Assembly: GCA_964348015.1 (NCBI GenBank)
Contig: CAYGBC010000008.1
Coordinates: forward strand, 1-13,318
Source: SOIA01 sp964348015
GTDB lineage: Bacteria > Acidobacteriota > Aminicenantia > Aminicenantales > Aminicenantaceae
Length of the DNA: 13,318 nt
Direction: 5' to 3'
Part shown: one piece after another, positions 1-6,450 of the stretch
How the letters are laid out: every line of letters begins with the position of its first letter
Position numbering within the stretch: position 1 is the stretch's first letter
Translations under genes and position numbers: made by a program
The notes under the pieces: generated by a model
Seen by the model: only the letters and a program-made list of their open reading frames with translations
The model's database searches: none
Told to the model about the DNA's origin: nothing

Positions 1-90
1 AATTTGAATTTCCTTTGCTGTTTGAGGAAAAATTAGTTTAGCAAATATTAAAAATATTAATAAAAAGATTACTATAATCCATTTTTTCAT
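1..90 (-). CDS. 5' end of a gene for an exported or membrane-anchored protein (truncated by window edge)
   Basis: Read leftwards from the ATG at 88-90, the frame stays open for 30 codons to the window edge. It begins MKKWIIVIFLLIFLIFAK and continues LIFPQTAKEIQI: two lysines and a tryptophan, a run of about 15 hydrophobic residues, then a polar stretch. This is a typical Sec signal peptide or N-terminal anchor. A strong G-rich Shine-Dalgarno (AGGGGG, about 94-99 read on the minus strand) lies 4 nt before the ATG, closely resembling the one before the TPR gene at 197-1465. The two genes share strand and AT-rich composition and are separated by 106 nt, so they may be co-transcribed. The mature protein lies outside the window and its function cannot be judged. 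Confidence 0.6.
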   Translation of the reverse strand, partial: MKKWIIVIFLLIFLIFAKLIFPQTAKEIQI

Positions 91-140
91 CTTGCCCCCT
101 AAAAAGATTCTAACTCACTTAGCGTCCTTTTTCAATCAAG

Positions 141-171
141 GGAAGCCAAGGCTTTAGAGTCTTTAGCTTCC
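141..171 (-). other. hairpin between TPR gene and downstream gene
   Basis: A 6-bp perfect stem (GGAAGC at 141-146 with GCTTCC at 166-171) lies in the 106-nt gap between the TPR gene stop and the start of the truncated gene. The loop contains the direct repeat CTTTAG-AGT-CTTTAG. No U-tract follows on the minus strand, so a standard intrinsic terminator is not supported. It could be a processing or attenuation structure, or chance. Confidence 0.2.
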
Positions 172-196
172 ACTCACCTCTATCTATATCCATATA

Positions 197-1465
197 TTAA
201 CTATTGATTTTCTTAAATTCATCATCTTCCCAAAGCCATTTAAAATCCTCTTCTTTTTTTGCTTTGCTCTTCAATTTTGCATCTAAATCTACAGCTTTGG
301 ATAAGTCTCTTAAAGCGTTTTCTTTATCCATTTTTACAGAATAAGCTCTAGCTCTCCAATACCAATGCCAGGCATTTTCAGGAGTCAACTCTATCGCCTT
401 ATCTAAAACTGGAATAGCTTCTTCTTCTCGACCTAGTCTAAAAAGAGAACAACCCTTTGCATGCCATGCAGCTCCATCTCTTGGGTCTAGCTCTATCGCC
501 TTATCTAAAACTGGAATCGCTTCCTCGAAACGGTCAAGATAATAAAGAGATACTCCTTTATTTCTCCATGCAATTCCCAAATCAGACCCTAATTCTAATG
601 CCTTATCTAAAGCCTGAATGGCTTCTTCATATTGCTTATTCTGTGCAAGGAAAGAACCTTTTAACTGCCAACCGAAATATAAATTAGGCTCTAGTTCAAT
701 TACTTTTTCTGAAGCTTTAATGGCTTCTGTACTTCTATTAAGGTCTGACAATGTAAAGGCTTTTACAAACCAAGCTCTCCACTCATTAGGATTTAACTCT
801 ATCGATTTTTCTGAACTCTCCAAAGCTTCTTCATATTTTTTCTTTGTAACAAATGCCATACTAAGATATAAATAATCTTCTGCTCTAAGCGGCAAACCAA
901 ACAAATCAAACAATTCAATCAATCTAATGAATCTTTCAAAATTTTCTTTAGTTTGTTCTGAAGGCTTTTCTATTAAATCTGGAGCAGAAATCTCGCTTAT
1001 TTTTTTCTTAAGCTTCGAAGCATCCTGTTCAACATTATTACGAATACCTTCGATAATTTTCGCATTTCTCTCAGCCTTTATTCTGACTGCTCTCCATTTT
1101 CTTGATTCAAAAATTCCAAAAGCTATAGCAATTATAATGATTAGTGTTAATAACCCAACCAAAACTCCAATTGATGTAACAATCGTGTTAAGGATACTTA
1201 GTGACCTATCAAGATTCCTCTGAGACTCTCTCAATAATTCTGCTTCATCATATTTCTGCTGAGCTTCTTCTGAAGGAATGCTTTTCTTCTTCTCAGGCTT
1301 CTCCTCTTCTTGAGGCTTCAAATCCTTCTCACTCGGCTTTTGATTAACAGCAGCTTTCTCTTGGTGAGTACCCTCTTTTTTATCTTCTTGAGAGAGTCCA
1401 ACCATAACAAAAGTGACAATAAAAATTACTATGAGAGCGAATAAAAATCTTTTTTGAATCTTCAT
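197..1465 (-). CDS. membrane-anchored TPR-repeat protein
   Basis: The 422-residue protein starts with a basic and hydrophobic segment (about 5-24, signal peptide or anchor). A charged Lys/Glu/Pro-rich linker follows (about 26-85), then a second strong membrane segment (about 92-118) and a basic coiled-coil-like stretch (120-160). From about 197 to 395 it consists of tandem 34-residue TPR units with consensus-like ends such as AIPVLDKAIELDPRD (316-330). The C-terminus (KEEDFKWLWEDDEFKKI) is the capping pattern common at the end of TPR proteins. TPR domains bind proteins, so a scaffold or assembly role at the membrane is likely, but no partner or pathway can be named. The ATG at 1463-1465 is preceded by AAGGGGGA at good spacing. 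The coding sequence is much more AT-rich than the ftsH-to-M14 genes, which hints at separate ancestry. If segment 1 is cleaved, the TPR domain would lie on the cytoplasmic side of a single remaining anchor. Topology is uncertain. Confidence 0.85.
   Translation of the reverse strand: MKIQKRFLFALIVIFIVTFVMVGLSQEDKKEGTHQEKAAVNQKPSEKDLKPQEEEKPEKKKSIPSEEAQQKYDEAELLRESQRNLDRSLSILNTIVTSIGVLVGLLTLIIIIAIAFGIFESRKWRAVRIKAERNAKIIEGIRNNVEQDASKLKKKISEISAPDLIEKPSEQTKENFERFIRLIELFDLFGLPLRAEDYLYLSMAFVTKKKYEEALESSEKSIELNPNEWRAWFVKAFTLSDLNRSTEAIKASEKVIELEPNLYFGWQLKGSFLAQNKQYEEAIQALDKALELGSDLGIAWRNKGVSLYYLDRFEEAIPVLDKAIELDPRDGAAWHAKGCSLFRLGREEEAIPVLDKAIELTPENAWHWYWRARAYSVKMDKENALRDLSKAVDLDAKLKSKAKKEEDFKWLWEDDEFKKINS
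389..517 (-). repeat. perfect 27-nt direct repeat inside the TPR region
   Basis: The same 27 nt (beginning CTCTATCGCCTTATCTAAAA) occurs at 389-415 and 491-517, exactly 102 nt apart, which is one 34-residue TPR period. It encodes the shared IPVLDKAIEL part of two adjacent units. Identity at the DNA level, including third codon positions, points to recent unit duplication or gene conversion. Confidence 0.9.
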
Positions 1466-1721
1466 GAATCCCCCTTAATATTTAACGCTTCATCATCCAC
1501 ATATTAATACCAAATATCAACTGAAAAGTGAATCCCCATAAGCAGACTTCAACATCCAACCAGTAACAACAGATTTACCTTTTTGGGACAGAAAAGAGAT
1601 AATCCCGTGTCACACTGGTGTAACAGAATAAGTTGAAAATAACTGATACTGTGGTATTAGGATTGAAAGGACAAAACAGGAATAGAAGCGTTTTTACCCA
1701 GGGGAAAAGCTGATTTTAAGA
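1466..1721. other. non-coding spacer between TPR gene and tRNA
   Basis: I see no credible ORF here. The first 14 nt hold the TPR gene's ribosome binding site. The rest is AT-rich with small imperfect hairpins: TGATAC/GTATTA around 1644-1659, and a GC/GGG-containing one at 1689-1711 just past the tRNA 3' end. No clear promoter for the TPR gene was found, although TTTTCA and TATTAA-like boxes occur near 1500-1530 at poor spacing. This is where an attachment-site junction would be expected if the left block is integrated DNA. Confidence 0.5.
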
Positions 1722-1797
1722 TGGTGGAGCGGATGGGATTTGACCCCACGCCCTCTTGACGGCAAGTCAAGCACTCTCCCAACTGAGCTACAGCCCC
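1722..1797 (-). tRNA. tRNA-Ala (anticodon UGC), divergent
   Basis: On the minus strand the 76 nt fold as a tRNA with encoded CCA (1722-1724). The acceptor stem is GGGGCTG/CCGCTCC and contains the G3-U70 wobble and A73 that specify alanine. The D arm is GCTC-AGTTGGGA-GAGT with G18-G19. The anticodon stem is CTTGA/TCAAG with loop CTTGCCG, placing UGC at 34-36 (plus-strand 1762-1764). The T stem is GTGGG/CCCAT. Three departures from canon are visible: a U6-C67 mismatch, C37 where a purine is nearly universal, and G54 in place of T54. A well-formed promoter lies just upstream. It is probably transcribed, but its fitness as a translating tRNA is open. Its 3' end faces the AT-rich block at 1-1540. 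Confidence 0.8.
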
Positions 1798-1811
1798 ACC
1801 CGGGATAATTC

Positions 1812-1840
1812 ATCTTACAAAAAGATCGGATTCCAGTCAA
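1812..1840 (-). promoter_or_regulatory. sigma70-type promoter of the tRNA gene
   Basis: Read on the minus strand, a -35 box TTGACT (1835-1840) is followed after exactly 17 nt by a -10 box TAAGAT (1812-1817). Transcription would start near 1805, a few bases before the mature tRNA 5' end at 1797. The -35 box lies 6 nt from the edge of the palindromic element at 1847-1927. Confidence 0.7.
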
Positions 1841-1846
1841 GATATA

Positions 1847-1927
1847 GGGGTCGCGTCTTAACATTTTACATTTCTGCATTTTTCTTGAACTTTCTACCAC
1901 AAATGTAAAATGTTAAGACGCGACCCC
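1847..1927. repeat. 81-bp palindromic element: perfect 27-bp inverted repeat with 27-nt loop
   Basis: Positions 1847-1873 (beginning GGGGTCGCGTCTTAACATTT) and 1901-1927 (ending GTTAAGACGCGACCCC) are perfect reverse complements over 27 bp, with a 27-nt unpaired centre at 1874-1900. The pairing stops abruptly at both the GGGG/CCCC ends and the loop. I recall similar GGGGTC...GACCCC palindromes scattered through some bacterial genomes and near IS200-like (Y1/RAYT) transposase genes, so a REP/MITE-like non-autonomous element is my best inference. No transposase is present in the window. It sits between the divergent tRNA and ftsH promoters and could also act as a terminator or insulator, although no U-tract follows either arm. 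Confidence 0.75.
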
Positions 1928-2028
1928 AATTTATGCCGGTTTCTGCTTTTAAAACGACAAAAATATGGCAAAAATGCGGCTAAGGCTTTATATTTATTAC
2001 AATTCCTATGTATTTTTTAAAAGATTTG

Positions 2029-2057
2029 TTTTCAATAACAAAAAAACATGATAGAAT
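2029..2057 (+). promoter_or_regulatory. extended -10 promoter for the ftsH operon
   Basis: The -10 box TAGAAT (2052-2057) is preceded by TG at the extended -10 position (TGATAGAAT, 2049-2057). A TTTTCA -35-like box (2029-2034) lies 17 nt upstream. The start point would be about 2064, within or next to the AGAAGGA ribosome binding site (2066-2071), leaving a very short leader before the ATG at 2079. The -35 match is only partial. Confidence 0.55.
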
Positions 2058-2078
2058 ACTCCTGAGAAGGAATGGAAC

Positions 2079-3992
2079 ATGCCAGTCCCAAAAAAAACCA
2101 CTAAAAATTATAGAAGCCTCCTCTTCTGGATCGGCCTGGGAATTATCCTGATCATCCTCTGGAGCCTGCTTCAATCCCAGGCGACAGCCAAAAAAGAGGT
2201 GGATTTCAGTGATTTCCTTTTAGATGTCGAAGGAAACAAAGTCTCGGAAGTCACTATCGCTGGAAAACAGGTTGACGGCAAATACGTCGATGGGACCTCT
2301 TTTAAAACTGTCATCCTTGACCAGTATGATGACCTGGTGACTATTCTCCGCGAACACAAAGTCGCAATCTCCGTGAAGGATACATCTCGAAGTCCTTGGT
2401 TCACCTATCTCTTCACCTGGTTTCCGATTCTCCTCCTCATCTTCTTCTGGATTTTTTTCATGCGACAGATGCAGGCCGGAGGCAACAAAGCCCTTTCCTT
2501 CGGAAAAAGCCGGGCCAAGCTTTTTTCCGGGCTGCAGAAAAAAGTCACGTTCAAGGATGTGGCGGGGGTGGAAGAGGCCAAAGAAGAACTCCAGGAGATT
2601 ATCGGATTCCTGAAAGACCCCAAGAAATTCCAGAAGCTGGGAGGGCGTATCCCGAAAGGCGTGATCCTGGTAGGAGCGCCGGGAACGGGAAAAACACTCC
2701 TGGCTCGAGCCGTCGCAGGGGAAGCCGATGTGCCCTTCTTTTCCATCAGCGGGTCGGATTTTGTGGAGATGTTCGTCGGTGTCGGTGCATCCCGGGTGAG
2801 AGACCTGTTTGAACAGGGGAAAAAGCAGGCGCCGTGCCTGATTTTCATCGATGAGATCGACGCTGTCGGACGCCAGAGAGGCGCGGGTCTCGGCGGAGGC
2901 CATGACGAGCGCGAACAAACTCTGAATCAGCTTTTGGTGGAGATGGATGGTTTTGACTCCAACGAAGGCATCATCCTCATCGCCGCGACCAACAGGCCCG
3001 ATATTCTCGATACCGCTCTTCTCCGTCCCGGACGATTCGACCGGAGAATCGTGGTCAACATGCCGGACGTCAAAGGAAGAGAGAACATCCTAAAGGTTCA
3101 TGTGAAAAACATCCCCTTGTCCAAAGATGTCGACCTCCAGGTCATAGCCCGCTCGACTCCAGGCTTTTCAGGCGCCGATCTTTCCAACGTCGTCAACGAG
3201 GCGGCTTTGATTGCCGCCCGCAAAAGCCAGAATGATGTCACCATGAAAGACTTTGAAAGCGCCAAAGACAAGGTTCTGATGGGCGTGGAGCGAAAGAGCA
3301 TGATCATCAGTGATGAAGAGAAGAAAAGCACATCCTATCATGAGGCAGGACATGCCCTGGTCGCCTTTCTTCTCCCAGAAGCTGATCCCATCCATAAAGT
3401 GACTATCATCCCAAGAGGGTTGGCTCTCGGAACCACACAGCAGCTGCCCCTCGATGACCGTTACACATATTCCAAACATTACCTCGAAGCGCAGCTTTCC
3501 GTGCTGATGGCGGGCCGGGTTTCCGAGGAACTGTTCCTCGATAAGACAACCACCGGAGCCGCCAACGATTTTGAAAAGGCCACTGAGATTGCCCGCAAGA
3601 TGGTCTGCCAGTGGGGAATGTCCGACCTCGGACCGCTCACATTCGGCGAGCGGGACGACCTGGTCTTCCTCGGTAAAGACCTGGCCATGCACAAAAACTT
3701 CAGCGAAAAAACAGCGGAAATGATCGACGCCGAGGTGAAAAAGATCGTCACCAGAAACTATGACAGGACCAAAAAGCTGCTGGAAAAAAACAGGGCTAAA
3801 TTGCTCAAGTTGGCCAAAGCCCTCCTTGAAAAAGAGGTCTTGAGCTCTGACGAACTGGAGGGGATCGTCAAAGGTAAAAAACTCGCAAAAACCAAGAAGA
3901 CCCCTCCTCCATCAGGAGCGAAGAGGGAAAAAACAAAAAAAGAATCTAAAAAAATTCAACCCATAAAAAAACCGGATTTAGCCAAAGCATAA
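2079..3992 (+). CDS. ftsH: ATP-dependent zinc metalloprotease FtsH
   Basis: This is a membrane-bound AAA+ protease that extracts and degrades membrane and short-lived cytosolic proteins as a hexamer. The 637 residues show the full family layout. There are two membrane segments (about 14-32 and 107-128) enclosing a periplasmic domain. Walker A is GAPGTGKT (199-206), the pore loop MFVG (231-234), Walker B LIFIDEID (254-261), and the second region of homology with arginine fingers TNRPDILDTALLRPGRFDR (304-322). The zinc motif is HEAGH (421-425), with the third ligand Asp497 in GAANDFEKAT. Length is normal. The tail (about 590-637) is very rich in Lys and Pro. The ATG at 2079 follows AGAAGGA at 7-8 nt. 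It opens the operon from its own promoter, and folP starts 3 nt after its stop. All catalytic residues are intact. Confidence 0.98.
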   Translation: MPVPKKTTKNYRSLLFWIGLGIILIILWSLLQSQATAKKEVDFSDFLLDVEGNKVSEVTIAGKQVDGKYVDGTSFKTVILDQYDDLVTILREHKVAISVKDTSRSPWFTYLFTWFPILLLIFFWIFFMRQMQAGGNKALSFGKSRAKLFSGLQKKVTFKDVAGVEEAKEELQEIIGFLKDPKKFQKLGGRIPKGVILVGAPGTGKTLLARAVAGEADVPFFSISGSDFVEMFVGVGASRVRDLFEQGKKQAPCLIFIDEIDAVGRQRGAGLGGGHDEREQTLNQLLVEMDGFDSNEGIILIAATNRPDILDTALLRPGRFDRRIVVNMPDVKGRENILKVHVKNIPLSKDVDLQVIARSTPGFSGADLSNVVNEAALIAARKSQNDVTMKDFESAKDKVLMGVERKSMIISDEEKKSTSYHEAGHALVAFLLPEADPIHKVTIIPRGLALGTTQQLPLDDRYTYSKHYLEAQLSVLMAGRVSEELFLDKTTTGAANDFEKATEIARKMVCQWGMSDLGPLTFGERDDLVFLGKDLAMHKNFSEKTAEMIDAEVKKIVTRNYDRTKKLLEKNRAKLLKLAKALLEKEVLSSDELEGIVKGKKLAKTKKTPPPSGAKREKTKKESKKIQPIKKPDLAKA

Positions 3993-3995
3993 CAG

Positions 3996-4898
3996 GTGAC
4001 GAAAGAGTACATTCTCCAGGTCAAAGGCAAAAAAATCTGTTTAGGCCAAAGAACCTGGATAATGGGTGTTATCAACATCACGCCTGATTCATTCTCGGAT
4101 GGGGGCCTCTATTTCGATAAGGAGAAAGCTTTAAAGAAAGGGCTCCAGCTTGTCGATGAAGGCTCTGACATTATCGATATAGGAGGAGAAAGTACACGGC
4201 CCGGCTCTGAACCCATTCCCGCGGAGGAAGAAATCAACCGCGTCATTCCGGCCATCACCGCACTGAGGAAACGCACAGAAGTCTTGATTTCTGTGGATAC
4301 GACCAAGTCAGAGGTCGCCAAAGCCGCCCTCGATCACGGGGCAGACATCATCAATGACATCAGTTCTCTACGGTTTGACCCTCAAATGGCTTCCCTGGCC
4401 GCAAGGGAGGATGTCCCGGTCATCCTGATGCACATGAAGGGAATCCCTAAAACGATGCAGGCCCATCCGACCTATGAGGACGTGCTTTATGAGGTTAAAG
4501 CCTTCCTCAAAGAATCGATCGACAGGGCCCAAGCTTCCGGGATTAAGAAGGAGAATATCATCATCGATCCGGGTATCGGATTCGGGAAAAGACTCAAGGA
4601 CAATCTCACACTGATCAACAACCTCCATGTCCTGGAGGAACTGGACCGGCCTATTCTTGTTGGAGTGTCACGAAAGTCCTTTATCGGGACCATCCTGGAT
4701 TCGCCTCCTCAGGAAAGGCTGGAAGGCACGATCGCTTCCGCCATTTTGAGTGTCGTTCACGGTGCCGCAATACTCCGGGTTCATGATGTCGCATCGGTTA
4801 AAAAAGCTGTGCGCGTGGCTGAAGCTATAATCAAAGATAAGTTCGTCGAGTGCACCTCGCCAAAAAGCGGAGAGAAAAAAAGAAGCTATGTTTGCTAA
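3996..4898 (+). CDS. folP: dihydropteroate synthase
   Basis: It joins p-aminobenzoate to 6-hydroxymethyl-dihydropterin diphosphate to make dihydropteroate in folate synthesis. It is the sulfonamide target. The 300 residues carry the family signatures of the TIM barrel in order: MGVINITPDSFSDGG (23-37), DIGGESTRPGS (61-71), Asp101 and ND (120-121), DPGIGFGK (191-198), GVSRKSFIG (223-231) and RVHDV (261-265). The start is GTG at 3996, 3 nt past the ftsH stop. No clear Shine-Dalgarno is visible, which suggests translational coupling to ftsH. The next ATG lies inside the first signature and is too late. The last 11 nt overlap cdaA, and the C-terminal 18 or so residues are a Lys/Ser-rich extension beyond the barrel. 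Confidence 0.96.
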   Translation: MTKEYILQVKGKKICLGQRTWIMGVINITPDSFSDGGLYFDKEKALKKGLQLVDEGSDIIDIGGESTRPGSEPIPAEEEINRVIPAITALRKRTEVLISVDTTKSEVAKAALDHGADIINDISSLRFDPQMASLAAREDVPVILMHMKGIPKTMQAHPTYEDVLYEVKAFLKESIDRAQASGIKKENIIIDPGIGFGKRLKDNLTLINNLHVLEELDRPILVGVSRKSFIGTILDSPPQERLEGTIASAILSVVHGAAILRVHDVASVKKAVRVAEAIIKDKFVECTSPKSGEKKRSYVC

Positions 4899-5661
4899 CA
4901 TCATCAACGCCTTCTCGCACTTCCGGTTTGCTGACCTCGTGGATATCCTCCTCGTGACATTTATCATCTATTACATCCTCCTGCTGATCAAGGATACCAA
5001 AGCTTATCAGATGGCTATCGGATTCAGCATAGTCGGGCTTCTTTTTCTCGTCACAAAGTGGGGCAACCTTATCGTGTCGAACTCAATCATAAGAAACTTC
5101 GCTCCTTGGGCAATCATCGCCATCATTATCCTTTTTCAGGGAGAGATCAGAATATTCCTCACCACTCTTGGTTCACGGTCGCTCAGAAAACCTCTCTTCA
5201 TGAAATCCCTCACCGAAAAACTGGAAAACGTCTTCTTGGCTGTGGATTTTCTCTCTTCCAAAAAGATCGGGGCTTTGATCGTGATCGAAAAAGAGATATC
5301 GCTGAAAAGCTACGTCGACCGGGGCACAAAGATCGACGGAGAACTCTCGAAGGATCTTCTGGTCAACATTTTTTTCCCCAACTCCCCTCTTCACGATGGT
5401 GCTGCGATCATCCAGGGGAACAGAATCTCTGCCGCAGGCTGCCTCCTGCCTTTGCCTGCTCGACATAAGCTGGGGGACGCGTACGTGGCGCGGACCCGTC
5501 ATCTCGCGGCCATAGGCCTTTCCCAAGAGACCGATGCGGCCGTGATCGTTGTGTCCGAGCAGACAGGAACGATTTCCCTGGCCACCAAAGGGGACCTGGA
5601 CAGAGGGCTGGACAAGGAAAAATTGAAAGACAAATTGCTTAAATACCTGCAAAGACGATGA
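4888..5661 (+). CDS. cdaA: diadenylate cyclase CdaA (membrane DAC enzyme making c-di-AMP)
   Basis: It condenses two ATP to cyclic di-AMP, a second messenger for osmotic and cell-wall homeostasis. The 257 residues have three N-terminal membrane helices (about 15-34, 42-57, 70-86), a linker, and a cytoplasmic DAC domain. That domain shows PLHDGAAII (167-175) with the catalytic DGA at 170-172, RTRHLAAIGLS (202-212) matching the RHR motif, and SEQTGTISLA (223-232). The third residue of the usual RHR motif is Leu206 instead of Arg. The ATG at 4888 overlaps the folP end by 11 nt, with GGAGA about 14 nt upstream. The 4-nt ATGA overlap with cdaR and the nearby glmM form the conserved cdaA-cdaR-glmM module. 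Also named dacA/ybbP. Confidence 0.95.
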   Translation: MFANIINAFSHFRFADLVDILLVTFIIYYILLLIKDTKAYQMAIGFSIVGLLFLVTKWGNLIVSNSIIRNFAPWAIIAIIILFQGEIRIFLTTLGSRSLRKPLFMKSLTEKLENVFLAVDFLSSKKIGALIVIEKEISLKSYVDRGTKIDGELSKDLLVNIFFPNSPLHDGAAIIQGNRISAAGCLLPLPARHKLGDAYVARTRHLAAIGLSQETDAAVIVVSEQTGTISLATKGDLDRGLDKEKLKDKLLKYLQRR

Positions 5662-6371
5662 AAATATTCTTGAGGAATCTTATTTTCAAAAACTGGGGGC
5701 TCAAACTCTTCTCTCTCCTCCTTGCCCTAATTCTGTGGATCGCTCTGATTCCGCCGGAAAAGATATTTTCAGAAAAAACCCTGACTATCTCCTTGGAGAC
5801 ACACAATCTCCCCCAGGATATGGAGCTGGTGAAGAAACCGCCTGCCACAATCGATGTGACGATCAGGGCTCCCGACCGGTACATTGACCAGATCACAGCG
5901 ACTAACGTGGTTGCCGAATTGAATCTGCAAAACGCATCACTCTTCCAGGAAGATTACACACTCAACGAGTCAATGATCAGTATGCCCCCTGGCGTCAGGG
6001 CCACTGTTATCAGGTTTACTCCCAACACCGTTAACCTGAAACTTGAAAAGTCCGTACAAGTCATGCTGGATGTGGAACCCGACATCATAGGAGACCCGAT
6101 CGAAGGACTCGAAGTCGATAAGATCGAAGTCGATCCCGTTCAGGTTTCGATCAGAGGAGCGGAGAGCAAGGTCAGGGAGGATTACAAGGTCAGAACAAGC
6201 CCCATCGATATTTCCACTCTGATGCAGACAACTGAGCTCGAGGCTGACCTCATTCTTCCCAGCCCAGACTTGAGGTTCGCGACCTCCCTGACAAAGGTCA
6301 AAGTCACGATCTTCATCGTGGAAAAGGAGCCCGCGCGGAAGTCCAGCCGGAAGAAAGCGCCTCGAAAATAA
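5658..6371 (+). CDS. cdaR: CdaR-like YbbR-domain protein, regulator of CdaA
   Basis: YbbR-domain proteins encoded beside cdaA act at the outer face of the membrane and modulate the cyclase. The 237 residues begin with a short basic segment and one membrane anchor (about 13-31). Two beta-rich YbbR-type repeats follow (about 38-130 and 132-220); both include the family pattern of V-x-V-x-I/V-R-A/G strands (DVTIRAPDRY at 66-75, QVSIRGAESKV at 162-172). The tail (224-237) is strongly basic. The start ATG overlaps the cdaA stop as ATGA, so the two should be made at similar levels. With two domains it is shorter than Gram-positive CdaR proteins, which often have four. Assignment rests on both sequence pattern and context. 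Confidence 0.9.
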   Translation: MKIFLRNLIFKNWGLKLFSLLLALILWIALIPPEKIFSEKTLTISLETHNLPQDMELVKKPPATIDVTIRAPDRYIDQITATNVVAELNLQNASLFQEDYTLNESMISMPPGVRATVIRFTPNTVNLKLEKSVQVMLDVEPDIIGDPIEGLEVDKIEVDPVQVSIRGAESKVREDYKVRTSPIDISTLMQTTELEADLILPSPDLRFATSLTKVKVTIFIVEKEPARKSSRKKAPRK

Positions 6372-6380
6372 TCTTCCTCC

Positions 6381-6408
6381 TTGAATCCAAGGGAATTTTC
6401 GCTATAAT
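6381..6408 (+). promoter_or_regulatory. sigma70 promoter for glmM
   Basis: TTGAAT (6381-6386) is followed after 16 nt by a perfect TATAAT (6403-6408) in the 79-bp gap between cdaR and glmM. Transcription would begin about 6415, giving a leader of about 36 nt. This allows glmM to be expressed independently of the ftsH-cdaR transcript. Confidence 0.65.
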
Positions 6409-6450
6409 CTATTCCTGTATCCAGACATCGTCTTTTGAGCCTATCTTAAA

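Noticed and set aside
1689..1711. Imperfect hairpin just downstream of the tRNA 3' end, possible terminator
   Set aside because: The stem needs bulges and a tiny loop, and no U-tract follows on the minus strand.
1722..1797. Reading the tRNA as Gly(GCC) by shifting the anticodon one base
   Set aside because: The shifted frame breaks the anticodon stem at several pairs, whereas the unshifted fold gives a perfect 5-bp stem with U33, and G3-U70 plus A73 support alanine.
1694..1900. Minus-strand ORF of 68 codons with a GCSSVGRVLD-like stretch
   Set aside because: It runs straight through the tRNA and one arm of the palindrome. The GCSSVGRVLD string is the familiar spurious translation of a tRNA gene.
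2220..2918. 232-codon minus-strand ORF antisense to ftsH
   Set aside because: It is a shadow of the strongly conserved ftsH reading frame, with no protein pattern or ribosome binding site.
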